Source of the DNA: Gammaproteobacteria bacterium | Lineage (GTDB): Bacteria > Pseudomonadota > Gammaproteobacteria > PS1 > Pseudothioglobaceae | NCBI GenBank assembly: GCA_028599035.1 | Contig: JAQRMT010000003.1 | Location: 1 to 36,176 of the forward strand | Direction: 5' to 3' | Length of the DNA: 36,176 nucleotides | Shown here: in pieces, positions 1 to 12,158 of the stretch | Numbering within the stretch: the first letter of the stretch is position 1 | Layout: each line of letters opens with the position of its first letter | Position numbers and translations under genes: made by a program | The notes under the pieces: generated by a model | Seen by the model: only the letters and a program-made list of their open reading frames with translations | Database searches by the model: none | What the model was told of the DNA's origin: nothing

Positions 1-1
1 G

Positions 2-115
2 AAGATGGAAGTAGAACTTCTTTCTCCAATCGCCATGGAAGATGGCTTAAGATTTGCCATTAGAGAAGGCGGTCGCACAGTGGGTGCGGGTGTGGTTTCT
101 AAGGTGGCGGATTAA
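2..115 (+). CDS. tuf: Elongation factor Tu, C-terminal fragment (truncated by window start)
   Basis: Frame 2 reads ...[36 protein letters not shown], the characteristic EF-Tu C-terminus. Confidence 0.95.
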   Translation, partial: KMEVELLSPIAMEDGLRFAIREGGRTVGAGVVSKVAD

Positions 116-160
116 GAGTAAAAAAGTAAGTGGCTTGAATTATTTTCAAGTCTTATAAAA

Positions 161-200
161 TACCTTTAGTGATTCATGTGATTACTAAGGGAATTTTTTT
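161..200 (+). terminator. Possible terminator downstream of tuf
   Basis: CCTTTAGT...ACTAAGG imperfect inverted repeat followed by GAATTTTTTTT, just before the tRNA. Confidence 0.35.
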
Positions 201-207
201 TAAATTT

Positions 208-283
208 AGGCAAGTGGCTCAATTGGTAGAGTGGCGGTCTCCAAAACCGTTGGTTGGGGGTTCGAGTCCCTCCTTGCCTGCCA
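208..283 (+). tRNA. tRNA-Trp (anticodon CCA), 3' CCA encoded
   Basis: Acceptor stem AGGCAAG/CTTGCCT, D arm GCTCAATTGGTAGAGT, anticodon loop CTCCAAA, T arm with GGTTCGAGTCC, terminal GCCA. Confidence 0.95.
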
Positions 284-302
284 TATTTTTTAAGGATGTA
301 AT

Positions 303-677
303 GTGAGTAAGAGTGTAGAGAGTCAAGTAAAGGCAGAGTCGTCAATAGGAATGATTGTATCAATCCTAATTGTAGTGGGCTTTCTTGTGCTTTTCTATTT
401 AGATCCGTTTGAGTTGAATACAACACTGTATAAAGTGTTGGTTTTATTAGCAGGTTTGGTGTTAGCAGGATTTGTATTTTTCAAATCACCGCAGGGTGTT
501 CGATTAAATGCGTTTTTTAAAGAGACAAAAATTGAACTACGCAAAGTTGTTTGGCCAACGAAAGATGAGACTATTAAGACAACTGGCATGATTATGGTAG
601 CAGTGGTTATTGTTGCGATTTTCTTGTGGATTGTTGATGCATTTTTCACTTGGGCTGTTCAACTACTAACAAATTAA
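303..677 (+). CDS. secE: Preprotein translocase subunit SecE (GTG start)
   Basis: 124 aa; TM-rich N-terminus and conserved ...FFKETKIELRKVVWPTKDETIKTT...; position between tuf/tRNA-Trp and nusG. Confidence 0.95.
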   Translation: MSKSVESQVKAESSIGMIVSILIVVGFLVLFYLDPFELNTTLYKVLVLLAGLVLAGFVFFKSPQGVRLNAFFKETKIELRKVVWPTKDETIKTTGMIMVAVVIVAIFLWIVDAFFTWAVQLLTN

Positions 678-689
678 GAGGGGTTTTAG

Positions 690-1223
690 ATGGCTAAGAG
701 ATGGTATGTACTCCACGCAAGAAGCGGTTATGAAGCAAAAGTAAAAATTGCAATTGAAGAGGCGGTTGCTAGAGAAGGTTTAGAAGACTTACTTAGCGAA
801 GTTATGATTCCGACCGAACAAGTGGTAGAGCTTAAAGACGGTCAAAAGAAAACAGCTGAGCGTAAATTTTTCCCAGGCTATATGTTAATTAATATGGAAT
901 TGACTGAACCAAGCTGGTTGTTGGTGAAGAATACCAGCAATGTGATTGGGTTTATCGGCGGCTCTTCGGGCAAGCCGTCGCCCATCACTCAACGAGAGGT
1001 TGACAAGATCATGGCGCGCGTCCAAGAAGGTGCTGACAAGCCTAAACCTAAGGTTGCTTACCAACCAGGCGAAGAAATTCTGGTTGTTGATGGGCCTTTC
1101 AATGAGTTTAATGGTACGATTGAAGCGGTGGATTATGAAAAGAATTTACTGAAAGTAGAGGTGTTGATTTTTGGACGCTCTACACCAGTAGAGTTGGCGT
1201 TTTCTCAAGTGCAGAAAACTTAA
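690..1223 (+). CDS. nusG: Transcription termination/antitermination protein NusG
   Basis: MAKRWYVLHARSGYEAKV...FFPGYMLINMEL...; KOW-like C-terminus; synteny. Confidence 0.97.
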   Translation: MAKRWYVLHARSGYEAKVKIAIEEAVAREGLEDLLSEVMIPTEQVVELKDGQKKTAERKFFPGYMLINMELTEPSWLLVKNTSNVIGFIGGSSGKPSPITQREVDKIMARVQEGADKPKPKVAYQPGEEILVVDGPFNEFNGTIEAVDYEKNLLKVEVLIFGRSTPVELAFSQVQKT

Positions 1224-1231
1224 TAAAACAA

Positions 1232-1292
1232 CTTTCGGGTTGTGATTTAACAGGGGAGCTTAATCTTGAATTGAGCGTTTGTACCCAAAACT
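1232..1292 (+). promoter_or_regulatory. Candidate L1-binding autoregulatory leader of rplKA
   Basis: Hairpin CAACTTTCGGGTTG followed by GGGGAGCTTAATCTTGAATTGAGCGTTTGTACCC, which folds as GCTTAAT/ATTGAGC plus outer GGGG/ACCC with an asymmetric loop, resembling an L1 target; lies directly upstream of rplK. Confidence 0.45.
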
Positions 1293-1304
1293 AAGGATAA
1301 AAAA

Positions 1305-1733
1305 ATGGCTAAAAAAATAGAATCATATATCAAGCTGCAGATTCCAGCACAAGAGGCAAATCCTTCACCTCCAGTAGGTCCAGCATTGGGTCAGCATGGT
1401 GTGAATATTATGGATTTTTGTAAAGCATTTAATGCTTCAACACAAGATATTGACAAAGGCATGAAAGTGCCAGTGGTTATTACGGTTTATAGTGACCGTA
1501 GCTTTACTTTTATTACTAAGACACCGCCAGCAGCGCTGTTAATTCTAAAAGTAACGGGCATTAAAAAAGGCAGTGGCGTGCCACATACTGATAAAGTTGG
1601 CAAGATTACGCGTGCGCAGTTAGAAGAGGTTGCAACGATTAAAATGAAAGATTTGAATGCAAATGATATGGATGCGGCAGTGAATATTATTGCTGGTACA
1701 GCCCGTTCAATGGGTATTGAAGTGGAGGGTTGA
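1305..1733 (+). CDS. rplK: 50S ribosomal protein L11
   Basis: [43 protein letters not shown]... Confidence 0.98.
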   Translation: MAKKIESYIKLQIPAQEANPSPPVGPALGQHGVNIMDFCKAFNASTQDIDKGMKVPVVITVYSDRSFTFITKTPPAALLILKVTGIKKGSGVPHTDKVGKITRAQLEEVATIKMKDLNANDMDAAVNIIAGTARSMGIEVEG

Positions 1734-1737
1734 GAAA

Positions 1738-2433
1738 ATGGCTAGATTAACAAAAAAACAAAAAGAGTTTGCAACAAAAATTGAAATTGGCAAGCACTAC
1801 TTAATAACTGAGGCATTGACATTATTAAAAGAATGTTCAGTTGCAAAATTTGACGAATCTATTGATGTAAGCATTAACCTTGGTATTGATGCAAACAAAT
1901 CTGATCAGAATGTGCGTGGTGCGGTTGTCCTGCCAAATGGTACTGGAAAATCAGTTCGTGTTGCGGTATTTACCCAAGGTGACAATGTGGAGAAAGCAAA
2001 AGCAGCAGGCGCTGATGTTGTTGGCATGGACGATCTAATGAAATCAATGCAAGACGGCGACCTTAATTATGATGTGGTGATCGCCTCTCCAGATGCAATG
2101 GGTGTTGTGGGTCGCTTAGGTCAAGTGTTAGGGCCTAGAGGTCTAATGCCTAATCCTAAGGTTGGTACAGTAACACCAGATGTTGCCACTGCGGTTAATA
2201 ATGCGAAAGCAGGTCAAGTGCGTTATCGTACGGATAAAGCAGGTATTATTCATGCTGGTATTGGTAAAGCGTCATTTAGCGCAGAAGCATTAGCTGAAAA
2301 TATTGCTGCCTTAATGGAGGCATTGAAAAAAGCAAAACCCAGTTCAGCCAAGGGTGTTTATTTCAAGAAAGTGAGTGTTTCATCAACCATGGGTCCAGGT
2401 TTAAGTGTTGATGTAGCGTCAGCCGACGCTTAG
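1738..2433 (+). CDS. rplA: 50S ribosomal protein L1 (start reassigned to MARLTKKQK)
   Basis: L1 motifs ...[25 protein letters not shown]...; the ORF-track start at 1690 lies inside rplK, and ATG 1738 gives the canonical N-terminus. Confidence 0.96.
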   Translation: MARLTKKQKEFATKIEIGKHYLITEALTLLKECSVAKFDESIDVSINLGIDANKSDQNVRGAVVLPNGTGKSVRVAVFTQGDNVEKAKAAGADVVGMDDLMKSMQDGDLNYDVVIASPDAMGVVGRLGQVLGPRGLMPNPKVGTVTPDVATAVNNAKAGQVRYRTDKAGIIHAGIGKASFSAEALAENIAALMEALKKAKPSSAKGVYFKKVSVSSTMGPGLSVDVASADA

Positions 2434-2453
2434 TCAATAGATAAGAATTCTTT

Positions 2454-2600
2454 TAGGTCTTAGATTGTTCTATGATCTCAAAGACCATAGGTGCAAATAT
2501 TCCTCCTGGAGTATTTGTTTAATTGAGTGGTAACACACTCGGCCTATGTAGAGAGTATGAGAATACTCTAGGGTGAAGGTTATACAAATGTATGGCTTTC
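2454..2600 (+). promoter_or_regulatory. Ribosomal protein L10 leader (L10(L12)4-binding mRNA element)
   Basis: 199-nt structured gap upstream of rplJ with nested stems (CATAGG...CCTATG, AAATATTC.../GAGTATTT, AGAGTAT.../ATACTCT), in the canonical L10-leader location. Confidence 0.7.
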
Positions 2601-2632
2601 TTTTTTAAACTGTTTTTTAGGAGAGAGACAAA

Positions 2633-3154
2633 ATGGCTCTAAATCTTGAAGCAAAAAAAGTTGTTGTCGAACAAGTAAATACACTCGCACAGGGTAGTAT
2701 TTCTGTTGGCGTAGCTGAGTATCGTGGATTAACAGTTGAACAAATGACTAATCTTCGTGCTAGCGCAATAGATGCGAATGTTTCTTTACGCGTGGTAAAG
2801 AATTCGTTGGCAAAAAGGGCGCTAGAGAATACGGCATGTGAGTGTGTAATGCCTGTGCTTAGTGGACCGGTAATTCTTGGTTTTTCACAAGAAGATCCAG
2901 GTGCAGTAGCGCGTGTATTCAATGATTTCGTTAAAGAAAACGAAGATTTAGTTGTTAAGGGTCTGGGTGTTTCAGGTGATTTTGTGGAAGCAAATGAACT
3001 TAAACGCATTGCAGACTTACCAACCAAAGATCAGGCGATTAGCTTAGTTATGGCATTGATGTTGGCACCAGTTGAGAAACTAGCAAGGAGTCTAAATGAT
3101 ATCCCTGGTCAAGTAACTCGAGTGGTTTCAGCAGTGGCACAACAAAAACAATAA
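2633..3154 (+). CDS. rplJ: 50S ribosomal protein L10
   Basis: [16 protein letters not shown]...[19 protein letters not shown]... Confidence 0.97.
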   Translation: MALNLEAKKVVVEQVNTLAQGSISVGVAEYRGLTVEQMTNLRASAIDANVSLRVVKNSLAKRALENTACECVMPVLSGPVILGFSQEDPGAVARVFNDFVKENEDLVVKGLGVSGDFVEANELKRIADLPTKDQAISLVMALMLAPVEKLARSLNDIPGQVTRVVSAVAQQKQ

Positions 3155-3177
3155 TAAATAAAAAAGGAGTAAATATC

Positions 3178-3555
3178 ATGGCTAAATTAACCAATGAAGA
3201 TATTTTAAATGCAATTGCTGACATGTCAGTAATGGATGTGGTTGAACTGGTTTCAGCAATGGAAGAGAAGTTCGGTGTATCAGCGGCAGCGGCAGCAGCA
3301 CCAGTAGCAGTGGCAGCAGATGCTGGCGCAGCAGTGGAAGAAAAAGACGAGTTTGATGTAATGTTGACTAGTTTTGGTGAGAAAAAAGTTGCTGTTATTA
3401 AAGCAGTGCGTGGCATCACAGGTCTTGGGCTTAAGGAAGCAAAAGACATGGTTGAGTCAGCGCCTGTTGCTGTTAAAGAAGGCGTGCCTAAAGCGGAGGC
3501 GGAAGACACCCAAAAGCAGCTTGAAGAAGCAGGTGCTAGCGTAGAACTTAAATAA
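3178..3555 (+). CDS. rplL: 50S ribosomal protein L7/L12
   Basis: Ala-rich hinge and ...[42 protein letters not shown]... Confidence 0.98.
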   Translation: MAKLTNEDILNAIADMSVMDVVELVSAMEEKFGVSAAAAAAPVAVAADAGAAVEEKDEFDVMLTSFGEKKVAVIKAVRGITGLGLKEAKDMVESAPVAVKEGVPKAEAEDTQKQLEEAGASVELK

Positions 3556-3567
3556 TTAGTTTTGCGT

Positions 3568-3606
3568 AAACACTATAGTCCCCGCAAGGGGATTTTAGTG
3601 TTTTTT
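3568..3606 (+). terminator. rplL-rpoB intergenic attenuator/terminator-like hairpin
   Basis: AACACTA..TCCCCGCAAGGGGA..TAGTGTTTTTT stem-loop with T-run. Confidence 0.6.
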
Positions 3607-3729
3607 GCACTCTTAAATGAGTGCTTTCAGTCTATAGCTTTATAGGCTGACTTAATTACTAAAGGACTTTCTTAGAAGAAAGTCTTTTAAAAAATGTTAA
3701 ATTGTAAGATTAAATAATGCGAGGTATTC

Positions 3730-6700
3730 ATGGCTTATTCATTTACTGAAAAAAAGCGAATTAGAAATAATTTCGGTTCAAGAGAATCAATTCTAACTGA
3801 ACCGGATTTACTGGCCATTCAGATTGAATCATTCAACGGCTTTATTCAGGCTGGTAGAGAAGAAAAAGAGGATGTTGGTTTGCATGCAGTTTTTCAATCT
3901 GTCTTCCCAATCACAGCGAATAATGGTTATGCAGAGATTGAATATGTGGACTATAAATTACAAGAACCAAAGTTTAATGTTGAAGAATGCAAATTGCGTG
4001 GCGCTACTTTTGCCTCAATATTACGGGTTAAGTTAAACCTGGTTTTATTTGATAAGAATGGATCAATTTTAAAGAAAAAACGCAAAGTTAAGCAAATTAT
4101 TGAAGAAGATGTTTATTTAGGTCAGTTGCCATTAATGACTGAAACAGGTACTTTTGTTATTAATGGCACAGAACGAGTTGTAGTATCTCAATTGCACAGA
4201 TCTCCTGGTGTGATTTTTGAACATGATAAGGGTAAGACACACTCTTCAGGTAAGATTTTATTCTCATCTCGTATCATTCCTTACCGTGGCTCATGGTTGG
4301 ATTTTGAATTTGATCATCACGAGCATTTATATGTGCGAATTGACCGTCGTCGTAAATTACCAATAACCACGCTACTGCGTGCAATGGGTCTTGATTCGAA
4401 TACAATTCTTGATACTTTTTTTGAGAAAGTTAATGTCAAGCTTAAGGCAAAATCTTGCGATGTAAGTTTATCTCCTGAAAAATTTAAAGGCACAATTGCT
4501 GAATTTGACATTACCTCAGGCAACGATGTGGTGGTTGAAAAAGGTCGCCGTATTACGGCTAAACATGTAAAACTTCTAGAGAAGGCGGGCATAAAGTCCA
4601 TCAACACTCCGCTTGAATATTTATTAGATAAAATAGTTTCGCAAGATCTAATTGATAAAGAAACAGGTGAAATTTTAATCGCCGCCAATAGCGCAATTAC
4701 TGAAGAAGTACTGGAAGTTATTACCAGTAATAAAGTTAAAAAACTTGAAATTCTATATGTCAATGAATCTGAAACAGGTGCTTATATTTCTGATACTTTG
4801 CGCCTAGATGAGACGCAAACTGAAATTGAAGCGCGTATGTCTATTTACCATGTGATGCGTCCAGGTGAGCCAGCAACAGAAGATGCAGTTAATTTATTAT
4901 TTAATAACTTATTCTTTAAAAATGAGCGCTACGATCTTTCTAAAGTAGGTCGTATGAAGCTTAATCGTCGTTTAGGCGTTGCCTCGGAAGCAGGTATACA
5001 TGTATTGGCAAATGACGATATTTTGAATGTTATTAAATTACTGATTGATATTAAAGATGGTAAAGATTCGGTTGATGATGTTGATACGCTTGCCAATAGA
5101 CGCGTTAGAGCGATTGGTGAAATGATTGAAAATCAATTTAGAATTGGTTTAGTTCGTGTTGAAAAGGCAGTTAAAGAGGGTTTGAACTTGGCTGAAACAG
5201 ACGAATTAACCCCGCAAGACTTAATTAACTCAAATCCAGTATCGGCTGCCGTTAGAGAGTTTTTTGGCTCTTCTCAGTTGTCGCAGTTTATGGATCAAGT
5301 TAACCCGTTATCAGGCGTTACACATAAACGCCGTATTTCTGCTTTAGGTCCTGGCGGTTTAACCCGTGAGCGAGCTGGCTTTGAAGTGCGTGATGTACAT
5401 CCATCACATTATGGTCGTTTATGTCCAATTGAAACACCAGAAGGTCCAAATATTGGTCTGATTAACACTTTGGCAGTTTATGCTAAAACTAATAATTATG
5501 GCTTTTTAGAGACCCCTTATCAAGTGGTTAAGAGCGGCAAAGTGACAAATGAAATTATCTATGTTTCTGCGATTGATGAAATCGCACATACTATAGCGCA
5601 AGCGAATGCCAGTGTTGACGCAAAAGGCAAATTGATGGATGATTTAATTTCTTGTCGTCATAAAAACGAATTTGTTTTAGTGGATTCCGCTGATGTGACT
5701 TTGATTGATATTGACTCTAAGCAAATCTCATCCGTAGCAGCATCTTTGATCCCCTTCTTAGAGCATGATGATGCAAACCGTGCCTTGATGGGATCAAACA
5801 TGCAACGCCAAGCCGTTCCTGTGTTAAAGGCTGAAAAACCTTTGGTTGGTACGGGTATTGAGCGAGTAGTGGCGACTGATTCTCGTGTTTGTGTAACTGC
5901 CAAGCATAGCGGCGTGGTTGAGGCAGTTGATGCCTCTCGCATTGTTATTCGTGTAGATTCTAAACAGGCTAAAGCAGGCGAATTGGGTGTTGATATTTAC
6001 AATCTTACTAAATATGCTCGCTCTAATCAAAACACCTGCATCAATCAAAAACCTTTGGTTAAGACTGGTGATAAAATAGTAGCAGGTGATGTCTTGGCTG
6101 ACGGCCCTTCAACCGATTTAGGCGAATTAGCATTAGGTCAAAACATGAAGATTGCCTTTATGCCGTGGAACGGTTATAACTTTGAAGACTCAATTTTAAT
6201 CTCTGAGCGAGTTATACAAGAAGATCGTTACACCACGATTCACATTGAAGAACTCACTGCCTACGCACGAGACACTACGCTAGGTTCTGAGGAAATTACC
6301 GCTGATATTCCAAATGTTAGTGAATCCGCTTTGTCTAAATTAGACGAAGTAGGTGTGGTGTATGTCGGTGCCCGTGTGAAGGGTGGCGACATCTTGGTGG
6401 GCAAGGTAACACCTAAAAGCGAAACAGTGCTCTCCCCAGAAGAGAAATTATTGCGCGCTATTTTTGGTGAAAAAGCCAGCAGTGTTAAGGATTCTTCATT
6501 GCGTATCGGCGCATCAAAATCTGGTGTGGTTATTGATGTACAAATCTTTACCCGTGATCGCATTGAAAAAGACGCAAGAGCATTGAGTATTGACGAAAGT
6601 CGTTTGGCAAAAATCAGAAAAGATATTGACGATGAGTTTGGTATTATTGATGGTGATATTTATCGTCGTATTCGTGCGACACTTTCAGGCAACACGGTAA

Positions 6701-7812
6701 CAAAAGGTGTGGGCAATATTGACATAGGTGATAAATTAAACGCTAAAGCAATGCGACCTTTAGAGGAAGTTGATTTTGCTAAACTTAGGGTGAAAGATGC
6801 AACTGTTAATAAAGAAGTGGCGGCATTGGTTAAACAAGCTAAAGCGAAACGAGTCGAATTTGATGCCTTCTTTGAAAATGAACGCGCTAAGATTAACGAA
6901 GATGCAGAATTACCACCAGGCGTAATGAAGATGGTTAAAGTTTATGTGGCAACGCGTAAAACTTTACAAGTGGGTGATAAGATGGCGGGTCGTCATGGCA
7001 ACAAGGGTGTTATTTCACGAGTATCTCCAGTAGAAGATATGCCTTATTTAGCGGATGGCTCTACTATTGATGTGGTGCTTAATCCGTTAGGTGTTCCATC
7101 TCGAATGAATGTTGGTCAGGTATTAGAGGTTCATTTGGGTTATGCCGCTAAAGGTTTGGGGCATAAGATTGCTGCAATGTTGGATGAAAAGCGCAGCGAA
7201 ATGGTTAAAGAGATTAGAGATTTTTTAGATAAAGTTTATAATTCTTATGGCAAGAAAGAAGACCTTAAATCATTTAATGATGAGGAAATCATTGAATTAG
7301 CCAACAACTTACGCGCAGGTGTGCCAATGGCAACACCGGTATTTGATGGTATTAAAGAAGATGATATTAAATCGCTATTAAAGTTGGCTGATTTGCCAGA
7401 GTCTGGTCAAGAGCAGCTTTATGACGGTCGCACAGGTGAAGCATTTGACCGACCAGTAACGGTGGGTTATATGCATATGTTAAAACTTAATCACTTGGTT
7501 GATGACAAGATGCATGCGCGTTCAACTGGTCCTTATTCATTGGTTACACAGCAGCCGCTAAGTGGTAAAGCACAATTTGGTGGTCAGCGCTTTGGTGAGA
7601 TGGAGGTTTGGGCGCTTGAAGCCTATGGTGCAGCACATACATTGCGTGAAATGTTGACGGTCAAATCAGATGATGTGGTAGGTCGTGCGAAGATGTATAA
7701 GAGTATTGTTGATGGTGTTAACTTAACGGAATCAGTGATGCCAGAATCATTTAATGTATTAGTTAAAGAGATTCGTTCACTGGGTATTGATGTTGAATTG
7801 GAACAAAATTAG
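3730..7812 (+). CDS. rpoB: DNA-directed RNA polymerase subunit beta
   Basis: 1360 aa; ...[65 protein letters not shown]... Confidence 0.99.
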   Translation: MAYSFTEKKRIRNNFGSRESILTEPDLLAIQIESFNGFIQAGREEKEDVGLHAVFQSVFPITANNGYAEIEYVDYKLQEPKFNVEECKLRGATFASILRVKLNLVLFDKNGSILKKKRKVKQIIEEDVYLGQLPLMTETGTFVINGTERVVVSQLHRSPGVIFEHDKGKTHSSGKILFSSRIIPYRGSWLDFEFDHHEHLYVRIDRRRKLPITTLLRAMGLDSNTILDTFFEKVNVKLKAKSCDVSLSPEKFKGTIAEFDITSGNDVVVEKGRRITAKHVKLLEKAGIKSINTPLEYLLDKIVSQDLIDKETGEILIAANSAITEEVLEVITSNKVKKLEILYVNESETGAYISDTLRLDETQTEIEARMSIYHVMRPGEPATEDAVNLLFNNLFFKNERYDLSKVGRMKLNRRLGVASEAGIHVLANDDILNVIKLLIDIKDGKDSVDDVDTLANRRVRAIGEMIENQFRIGLVRVEKAVKEGLNLAETDELTPQDLINSNPVSAAVREFFGSSQLSQFMDQVNPLSGVTHKRRISALGPGGLTRERAGFEVRDVHPSHYGRLCPIETPEGPNIGLINTLAVYAKTNNYGFLETPYQVVKSGKVTNEIIYVSAIDEIAHTIAQANASVDAKGKLMDDLISCRHKNEFVLVDSADVTLIDIDSKQISSVAASLIPFLEHDDANRALMGSNMQRQAVPVLKAEKPLVGTGIERVVATDSRVCVTAKHSGVVEAVDASRIVIRVDSKQAKAGELGVDIYNLTKYARSNQNTCINQKPLVKTGDKIVAGDVLADGPSTDLGELALGQNMKIAFMPWNGYNFEDSILISERVIQEDRYTTIHIEELTAYARDTTLGSEEITADIPNVSESALSKLDEVGVVYVGARVKGGDILVGKVTPKSETVLSPEEKLLRAIFGEKASSVKDSSLRIGASKSGVVIDVQIFTRDRIEKDARALSIDESRLAKIRKDIDDEFGIIDGDIYRRIRATLSGNTVTKGVGNIDIGDKLNAKAMRPLEEVDFAKLRVKDATVNKEVAALVKQAKAKRVEFDAFFENERAKINEDAELPPGVMKMVKVYVATRKTLQVGDKMAGRHGNKGVISRVSPVEDMPYLADGSTIDVVLNPLGVPSRMNVGQVLEVHLGYAAKGLGHKIAAMLDEKRSEMVKEIRDFLDKVYNSYGKKEDLKSFNDEEIIELANNLRAGVPMATPVFDGIKEDDIKSLLKLADLPESGQEQLYDGRTGEAFDRPVTVGYMHMLKLNHLVDDKMHARSTGPYSLVTQQPLSGKAQFGGQRFGEMEVWALEAYGAAHTLREMLTVKSDDVVGRAKMYKSIVDGVNLTESVMPESFNVLVKEIRSLGIDVELEQN

Positions 7813-7821
7813 GAGAGTTGA

Positions 7822-10800
7822 ATGAAGGATTTATTAGCGATTTTAAAAAATCAAAACAAAGAGCAAGATTTTGATGCAATTAGAGTTGGACTGGCTTCTC
7901 CTGAGAAGATTCGTTCATGGTCGTATGGAGAGGTAAAAAAGCCTGAAACCATTAACTATCGTACTTTTAAACCCGAACGCGAAGGTTTATTCTGTGCCAA
8001 AGTCTTTGGACCAATGAAAGACTTTGAGTGTTTGTGTGGTAAGTATAAGCGCATGAAGTTCCGCAATGTAGTATGTGAAAAATGTGGCGTTGAAGTAACA
8101 CTATCAAAGGTTCGTCGCGAGCGTATGGGTCATATTAACCTAGCAGCGCCCGTGGCACATATTTGGTATTTAAAATCACTTCCATCTCGTCTTGGGCTGT
8201 TGATGGACATGACCCTAAAAGATATTGAACGGGTGTTATACTTTGAAGCATTTCTAGTTACCGATCCAGGCAACACACCGCTGACACATAAACAGTTGTT
8301 GACTGAAGAAATGTATTTTGATGCGTTAGATGAATTTGGTGATGATGAGTTTGAAGCAAAAATGGGTGCAGAAGCTATTCAAGATGTTCTCAAAGATATG
8401 CAGCTTGAAAAAGAAGCGGCCAATCTGCGTGAAGACAGTCTCAACACCAAGAGTCAGACTAAGCTTAAGAAGTATAACAAGCGTTTGAAGTTGGTTGATT
8501 CTTTGATTCAATCAGGCAACAAACCTGAGTGGATGGTGCTTAATGTGTTGCCAATTTTGCCGCCAGATTTACGCCCATTAGTGCCATTAGATGGTGGACG
8601 ATTTGCCACCTCTGATTTGAATGACTTGTACCGTCGAGTGATTAATCGTAACAACCGTTTAGCGCGTTTGTTGGAATTAGATGCGCCTGAAATCATCGTG
8701 CGTAATGAAAAAAGAATGTTGCAAGAAGCAGTAGATTCACTAATTGATAATGGTCGTCGTGGTCGTGCAGTGATGGGTAATAATCGTCGTCCGCTTAAGT
8801 CAATTGCCGATATGATTAAAGGTAAGCAGGGTCGTTTCCGTCAAAATTTATTAGGTAAGCGAGTTGATTATTCAGGTCGCTCAGTGATTGTTTGTGGGCC
8901 TTATCTTAAATTACATCAGTGCGGACTGCCCAAAAAAATGGCATTGGAATTATTCAAGCCATTTATCTACAATCGTTTGCAAGCACAAAATTTAGCATCA
9001 ACCATTAAAGCAGCGAAAAAAATGGTAGAAGCAGAAACGCCGGAAGTTTGGGATATTTTGGAAAAAGTTGTACACCAACATCCAGTGATGTTAAACCGTG
9101 CACCAACTTTACACCGTCTAGGTATTCAAGCGTTTGAGTCATTATTGATTGAGGGTAAAGCAATCCAATTGCACCCCCTAGTTTGTGGCGCATTTAATGC
9201 TGACTTTGATGGCGACCAAATGGCAGTGCATGTGCCGTTATCTGAAGAGGCACAATTAGAGGCAAGAACCTTAATGTTAGCCTCTAACAATGTCTTACAC
9301 CTTGCAAGTGGTGAGCCAATTATTGTGCCTTCACAGGATGTGATTTTGGGTCTTTACTATATGACTCGCGATATGATAAATCAAAAAGGCGAGGGCATGG
9401 TTTTTGCCAATGCAGCTGAAGCACTTAATGCCTATGAGTCAGGTGCGACTACTTTGCATGCAAAAGTTAAATTGCGTATTCAAGATTATGAAAAAGTTGA
9501 TGGAAAATATCGACCAAGCAGTAAACGCATTGTTGATACTACTGTTGGTCGTGCTATTTTTTCAAAAATTCTGCCGAAAGGCTTATCATTTGACTTAATT
9601 AATCAGGCTATTAGTAAGAAAGTCGTATCAAAATTAATCCATATTTGCTATCAAACGCAAGAATTAAAAGATACTGTGATTTTTGCTGATCAAATGATGT
9701 ATATGGGCTTCCAATACTCAACTAAATCAGGCATCTCATTTTGTTCAAACGATATGACCATTCCAGATACTAAAGAAGGCATGATTGACGAGGCGAAAAC
9801 GCAAGTCAAAGAGGTTCAAAAACAGTATTCACAGGGCGTGGTTACTGATGGCGAGCGCTATAACAAAGTGATTGATATTTGGTCACGCACTTCTGAAAGG
9901 GTGGCAAAAGCGATGATGGACGAAATTGGCTTTGATGATTTTGTCAATGCTGAAGGTGGGACTGAAAAATTACCCTCATTTAACTCGGTTTATATGATGG
10001 CTGATTCTGGTGCTAGGGGTTCTCCTGCACAAATGCGCCAGTTAGCAGGTATGCGTGGTCTAATGGCAAAACCGGACGGCTCAATTATTGAAACACCGAT
10101 TACTTCAAATTTCCGTGAAGGTTTGAATAATATGCAATACTTTATTTCAACGCACGGCGCACGAAAAGGTTTGGCTGATACTGCACTTAAAACAGCGAAC
10201 TCAGGTTACCTGACGCGTCGTTTGGTTGATGTTGCGCAAGATTTGGTGGTTAATCATGATGATTGTGGCACAGAGAATGGCTTGACGATGAAAGCGACTA
10301 TTGAAGGTGGCAATATTGTGCAAACCTTAGGTGATGCAGTATTAGGTCGAGTAATGGCCGAAGATGTTTTGGTTCCAGATTCGAAAAAAGTATTATTACC
10401 TAAAGGTCATTTAGTCACTTTAGAGGATTCAGATAAAATTAATGAGCTAGGCGTAGAGTCTATTAAATCGCGCTCTACCATTACTTGTAGTGCGCGTTAT
10501 GGCGTGTGTTCTTCTTGTTATGGTAACGATATGGCGCGAGGGCATAAAATTGGTGTTGGTGAGGCCGTTGGTGTGATTGCAGCACAGTCAATTGGTGAGC
10601 CTGGCACACAGTTAACAATGCGTACTTTCCATATTGGTGGTGCAGCATCTGCATCAACTGTAGTGAGTAGTGTCAATATTGACAACAATGGTGTAGCGCA
10701 TTTTGAAAACCTCAAATCAATCACTAATGCAAGTGGTGATTTGGTGGTTATTTCTCGCTCTTCTGAGGTCACTATCCGTAATGCCAAAGGTCAAGAAGTT

Positions 10801-12024
10801 GAGCGCTATAAGATTCCTTATGGTGCGATTGTTCATATTCAAAATGGTGGTGCGGTTAAAGCAAAAGATAAAATTGCTGACTGGGATCCGCATACGCACC
10901 CAATTATTTCTGAACAAGCAGGCCGTGTGGTTTTTGTTGATTTTATTGAAGGCATTACCGTTAATAAAAACACCGATCCACTCACTGGACTTAACTTTTT
11001 TGAAATGATTGACGAAAGCGAACGCTCTTCAGTGGCAAAAGGATTGAAGCCAATGATTAAGGTGGTTGATGAACAAGATTCTGAAATGATATTGTCTACG
11101 CACTATTTACCATCAGAGGTTAAAATTACTTTAGAAGATAATCAAGTGATTACCGCCGGTGAGGTGTTAGCAAAAATTCCTAAAGACCAGTCTAAGACCA
11201 GTGATATTACAGGTGGTTTACCGCGTGTTGCAGACTTGTTTGAGGCGCGCAAAGCTAAGGATCACTCCATTCTTGCAGAAGCAAGTGGTATTGTTAGTTT
11301 TGGTAATCCAACCAAGAGCAAGGAGCGCTTAACTATTACTTCAGAAGAGGGTGAGGCCATTGAGATGATGATTCATAAATGGCGTCAAATCAATGTATTT
11401 GATGGTGAAACAGTTGAAAAAGGTGATGTGATTTCTGATGGACCATCAAATCCACACGATATTCTGCGTTTATTAGGCGTAGAGGCATTGGCGAGTTATG
11501 TGGTTAAAGAGGTGCAGAATGTTTATCGTCTGCAAGGTGTGAATATCTCTGATAAACATATTGAAGTGATTGTTAAGCAAATGTTACGCAAGGTAGAAGT
11601 GCTTGATATAGGTGATTCTAATTTAGTGAATGGCGAAACAGCTGAGTATGCCTGCGTAATTGATATGAATAAACAATTAGTGGCGCAAGGCAAAGACCCA
11701 GTAGTTTATCAAAGACTGCTAATGGGTATTACTAAGGCATCGCTGGCAACGGAGTCATTTATTTCTGCAGCGTCGTTCCAAGAGACAACGCGTGTATTAA
11801 CTGAGGCATCAACCACAGGTCGTGTTGATAACTTGCTAGGACTCAAAGAAAATGTTATTGTTGGTCGTTTAATTCCAGCAGGTACAGGCTTTGTTCACCA
11901 TCAAGAACGCCGCGCACGCCGCGCACGCCGCGCACAAAGCATAATGCAAGCAGCAGAAGCAGAGGCAGCACTCTCAGCTGAGTTGAGTGAGGCAGAAGCC
12001 AAGGCGGAAGTGTCTGCTGAGTAA
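7822..12024 (+). CDS. rpoC: DNA-directed RNA polymerase subunit beta'
   Basis: 1400 aa; zinc-binding [24 protein letters not shown]; catalytic NADFDGD. Confidence 0.99.
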   Translation: MKDLLAILKNQNKEQDFDAIRVGLASPEKIRSWSYGEVKKPETINYRTFKPEREGLFCAKVFGPMKDFECLCGKYKRMKFRNVVCEKCGVEVTLSKVRRERMGHINLAAPVAHIWYLKSLPSRLGLLMDMTLKDIERVLYFEAFLVTDPGNTPLTHKQLLTEEMYFDALDEFGDDEFEAKMGAEAIQDVLKDMQLEKEAANLREDSLNTKSQTKLKKYNKRLKLVDSLIQSGNKPEWMVLNVLPILPPDLRPLVPLDGGRFATSDLNDLYRRVINRNNRLARLLELDAPEIIVRNEKRMLQEAVDSLIDNGRRGRAVMGNNRRPLKSIADMIKGKQGRFRQNLLGKRVDYSGRSVIVCGPYLKLHQCGLPKKMALELFKPFIYNRLQAQNLASTIKAAKKMVEAETPEVWDILEKVVHQHPVMLNRAPTLHRLGIQAFESLLIEGKAIQLHPLVCGAFNADFDGDQMAVHVPLSEEAQLEARTLMLASNNVLHLASGEPIIVPSQDVILGLYYMTRDMINQKGEGMVFANAAEALNAYESGATTLHAKVKLRIQDYEKVDGKYRPSSKRIVDTTVGRAIFSKILPKGLSFDLINQAISKKVVSKLIHICYQTQELKDTVIFADQMMYMGFQYSTKSGISFCSNDMTIPDTKEGMIDEAKTQVKEVQKQYSQGVVTDGERYNKVIDIWSRTSERVAKAMMDEIGFDDFVNAEGGTEKLPSFNSVYMMADSGARGSPAQMRQLAGMRGLMAKPDGSIIETPITSNFREGLNNMQYFISTHGARKGLADTALKTANSGYLTRRLVDVAQDLVVNHDDCGTENGLTMKATIEGGNIVQTLGDAVLGRVMAEDVLVPDSKKVLLPKGHLVTLEDSDKINELGVESIKSRSTITCSARYGVCSSCYGNDMARGHKIGVGEAVGVIAAQSIGEPGTQLTMRTFHIGGAASASTVVSSVNIDNNGVAHFENLKSITNASGDLVVISRSSEVTIRNAKGQEVERYKIPYGAIVHIQNGGAVKAKDKIADWDPHTHPIISEQAGRVVFVDFIEGITVNKNTDPLTGLNFFEMIDESERSSVAKGLKPMIKVVDEQDSEMILSTHYLPSEVKITLEDNQVITAGEVLAKIPKDQSKTSDITGGLPRVADLFEARKAKDHSILAEASGIVSFGNPTKSKERLTITSEEGEAIEMMIHKWRQINVFDGETVEKGDVISDGPSNPHDILRLLGVEALASYVVKEVQNVYRLQGVNISDKHIEVIVKQMLRKVEVLDIGDSNLVNGETAEYACVIDMNKQLVAQGKDPVVYQRLLMGITKASLATESFISAASFQETTRVLTEASTTGRVDNLLGLKENVIVGRLIPAGTGFVHHQERRARRARRAQSIMQAAEAEAALSAELSEAEAKAEVSAE
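11908..11934 (+). repeat. Three perfect tandem copies of CGCCGCGCA inside the rpoC 3' end
   Basis: 9-nt unit at 11908-11916, 11917-11925 and 11926-11934; encodes RRARRARRA. Confidence 0.95.
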
Positions 12025-12070
12025 TAAGTGTGGTAGATTTGACAAGGTCAAACCTTGTCATTGCTAAATA

Positions 12071-12105
12071 AAAAACCGTGCTAATGTAAGTTAGTGCGGT
12101 TTTTT
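12071..12105 (+). terminator. Terminator of the rplKAJL-rpoBC cluster
   Basis: AAAAACCG..CTAA-loop-TTAG..CGGTTTTTT; preceded by a second hairpin GACAAGGTCAAACCTTGTC (about 12040-12058). Confidence 0.7.
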
Positions 12106-12158
12106 ATGTTTTAAGGTTTACATAATTGTATAAAGTGTTCATATTAGTGGTTTAAAAT

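Noticed and set aside
2617-3509. Minus-strand ORFs opposite rplJ and rplL
   Set aside because: Shadow ORFs antisense to confident ribosomal protein genes.
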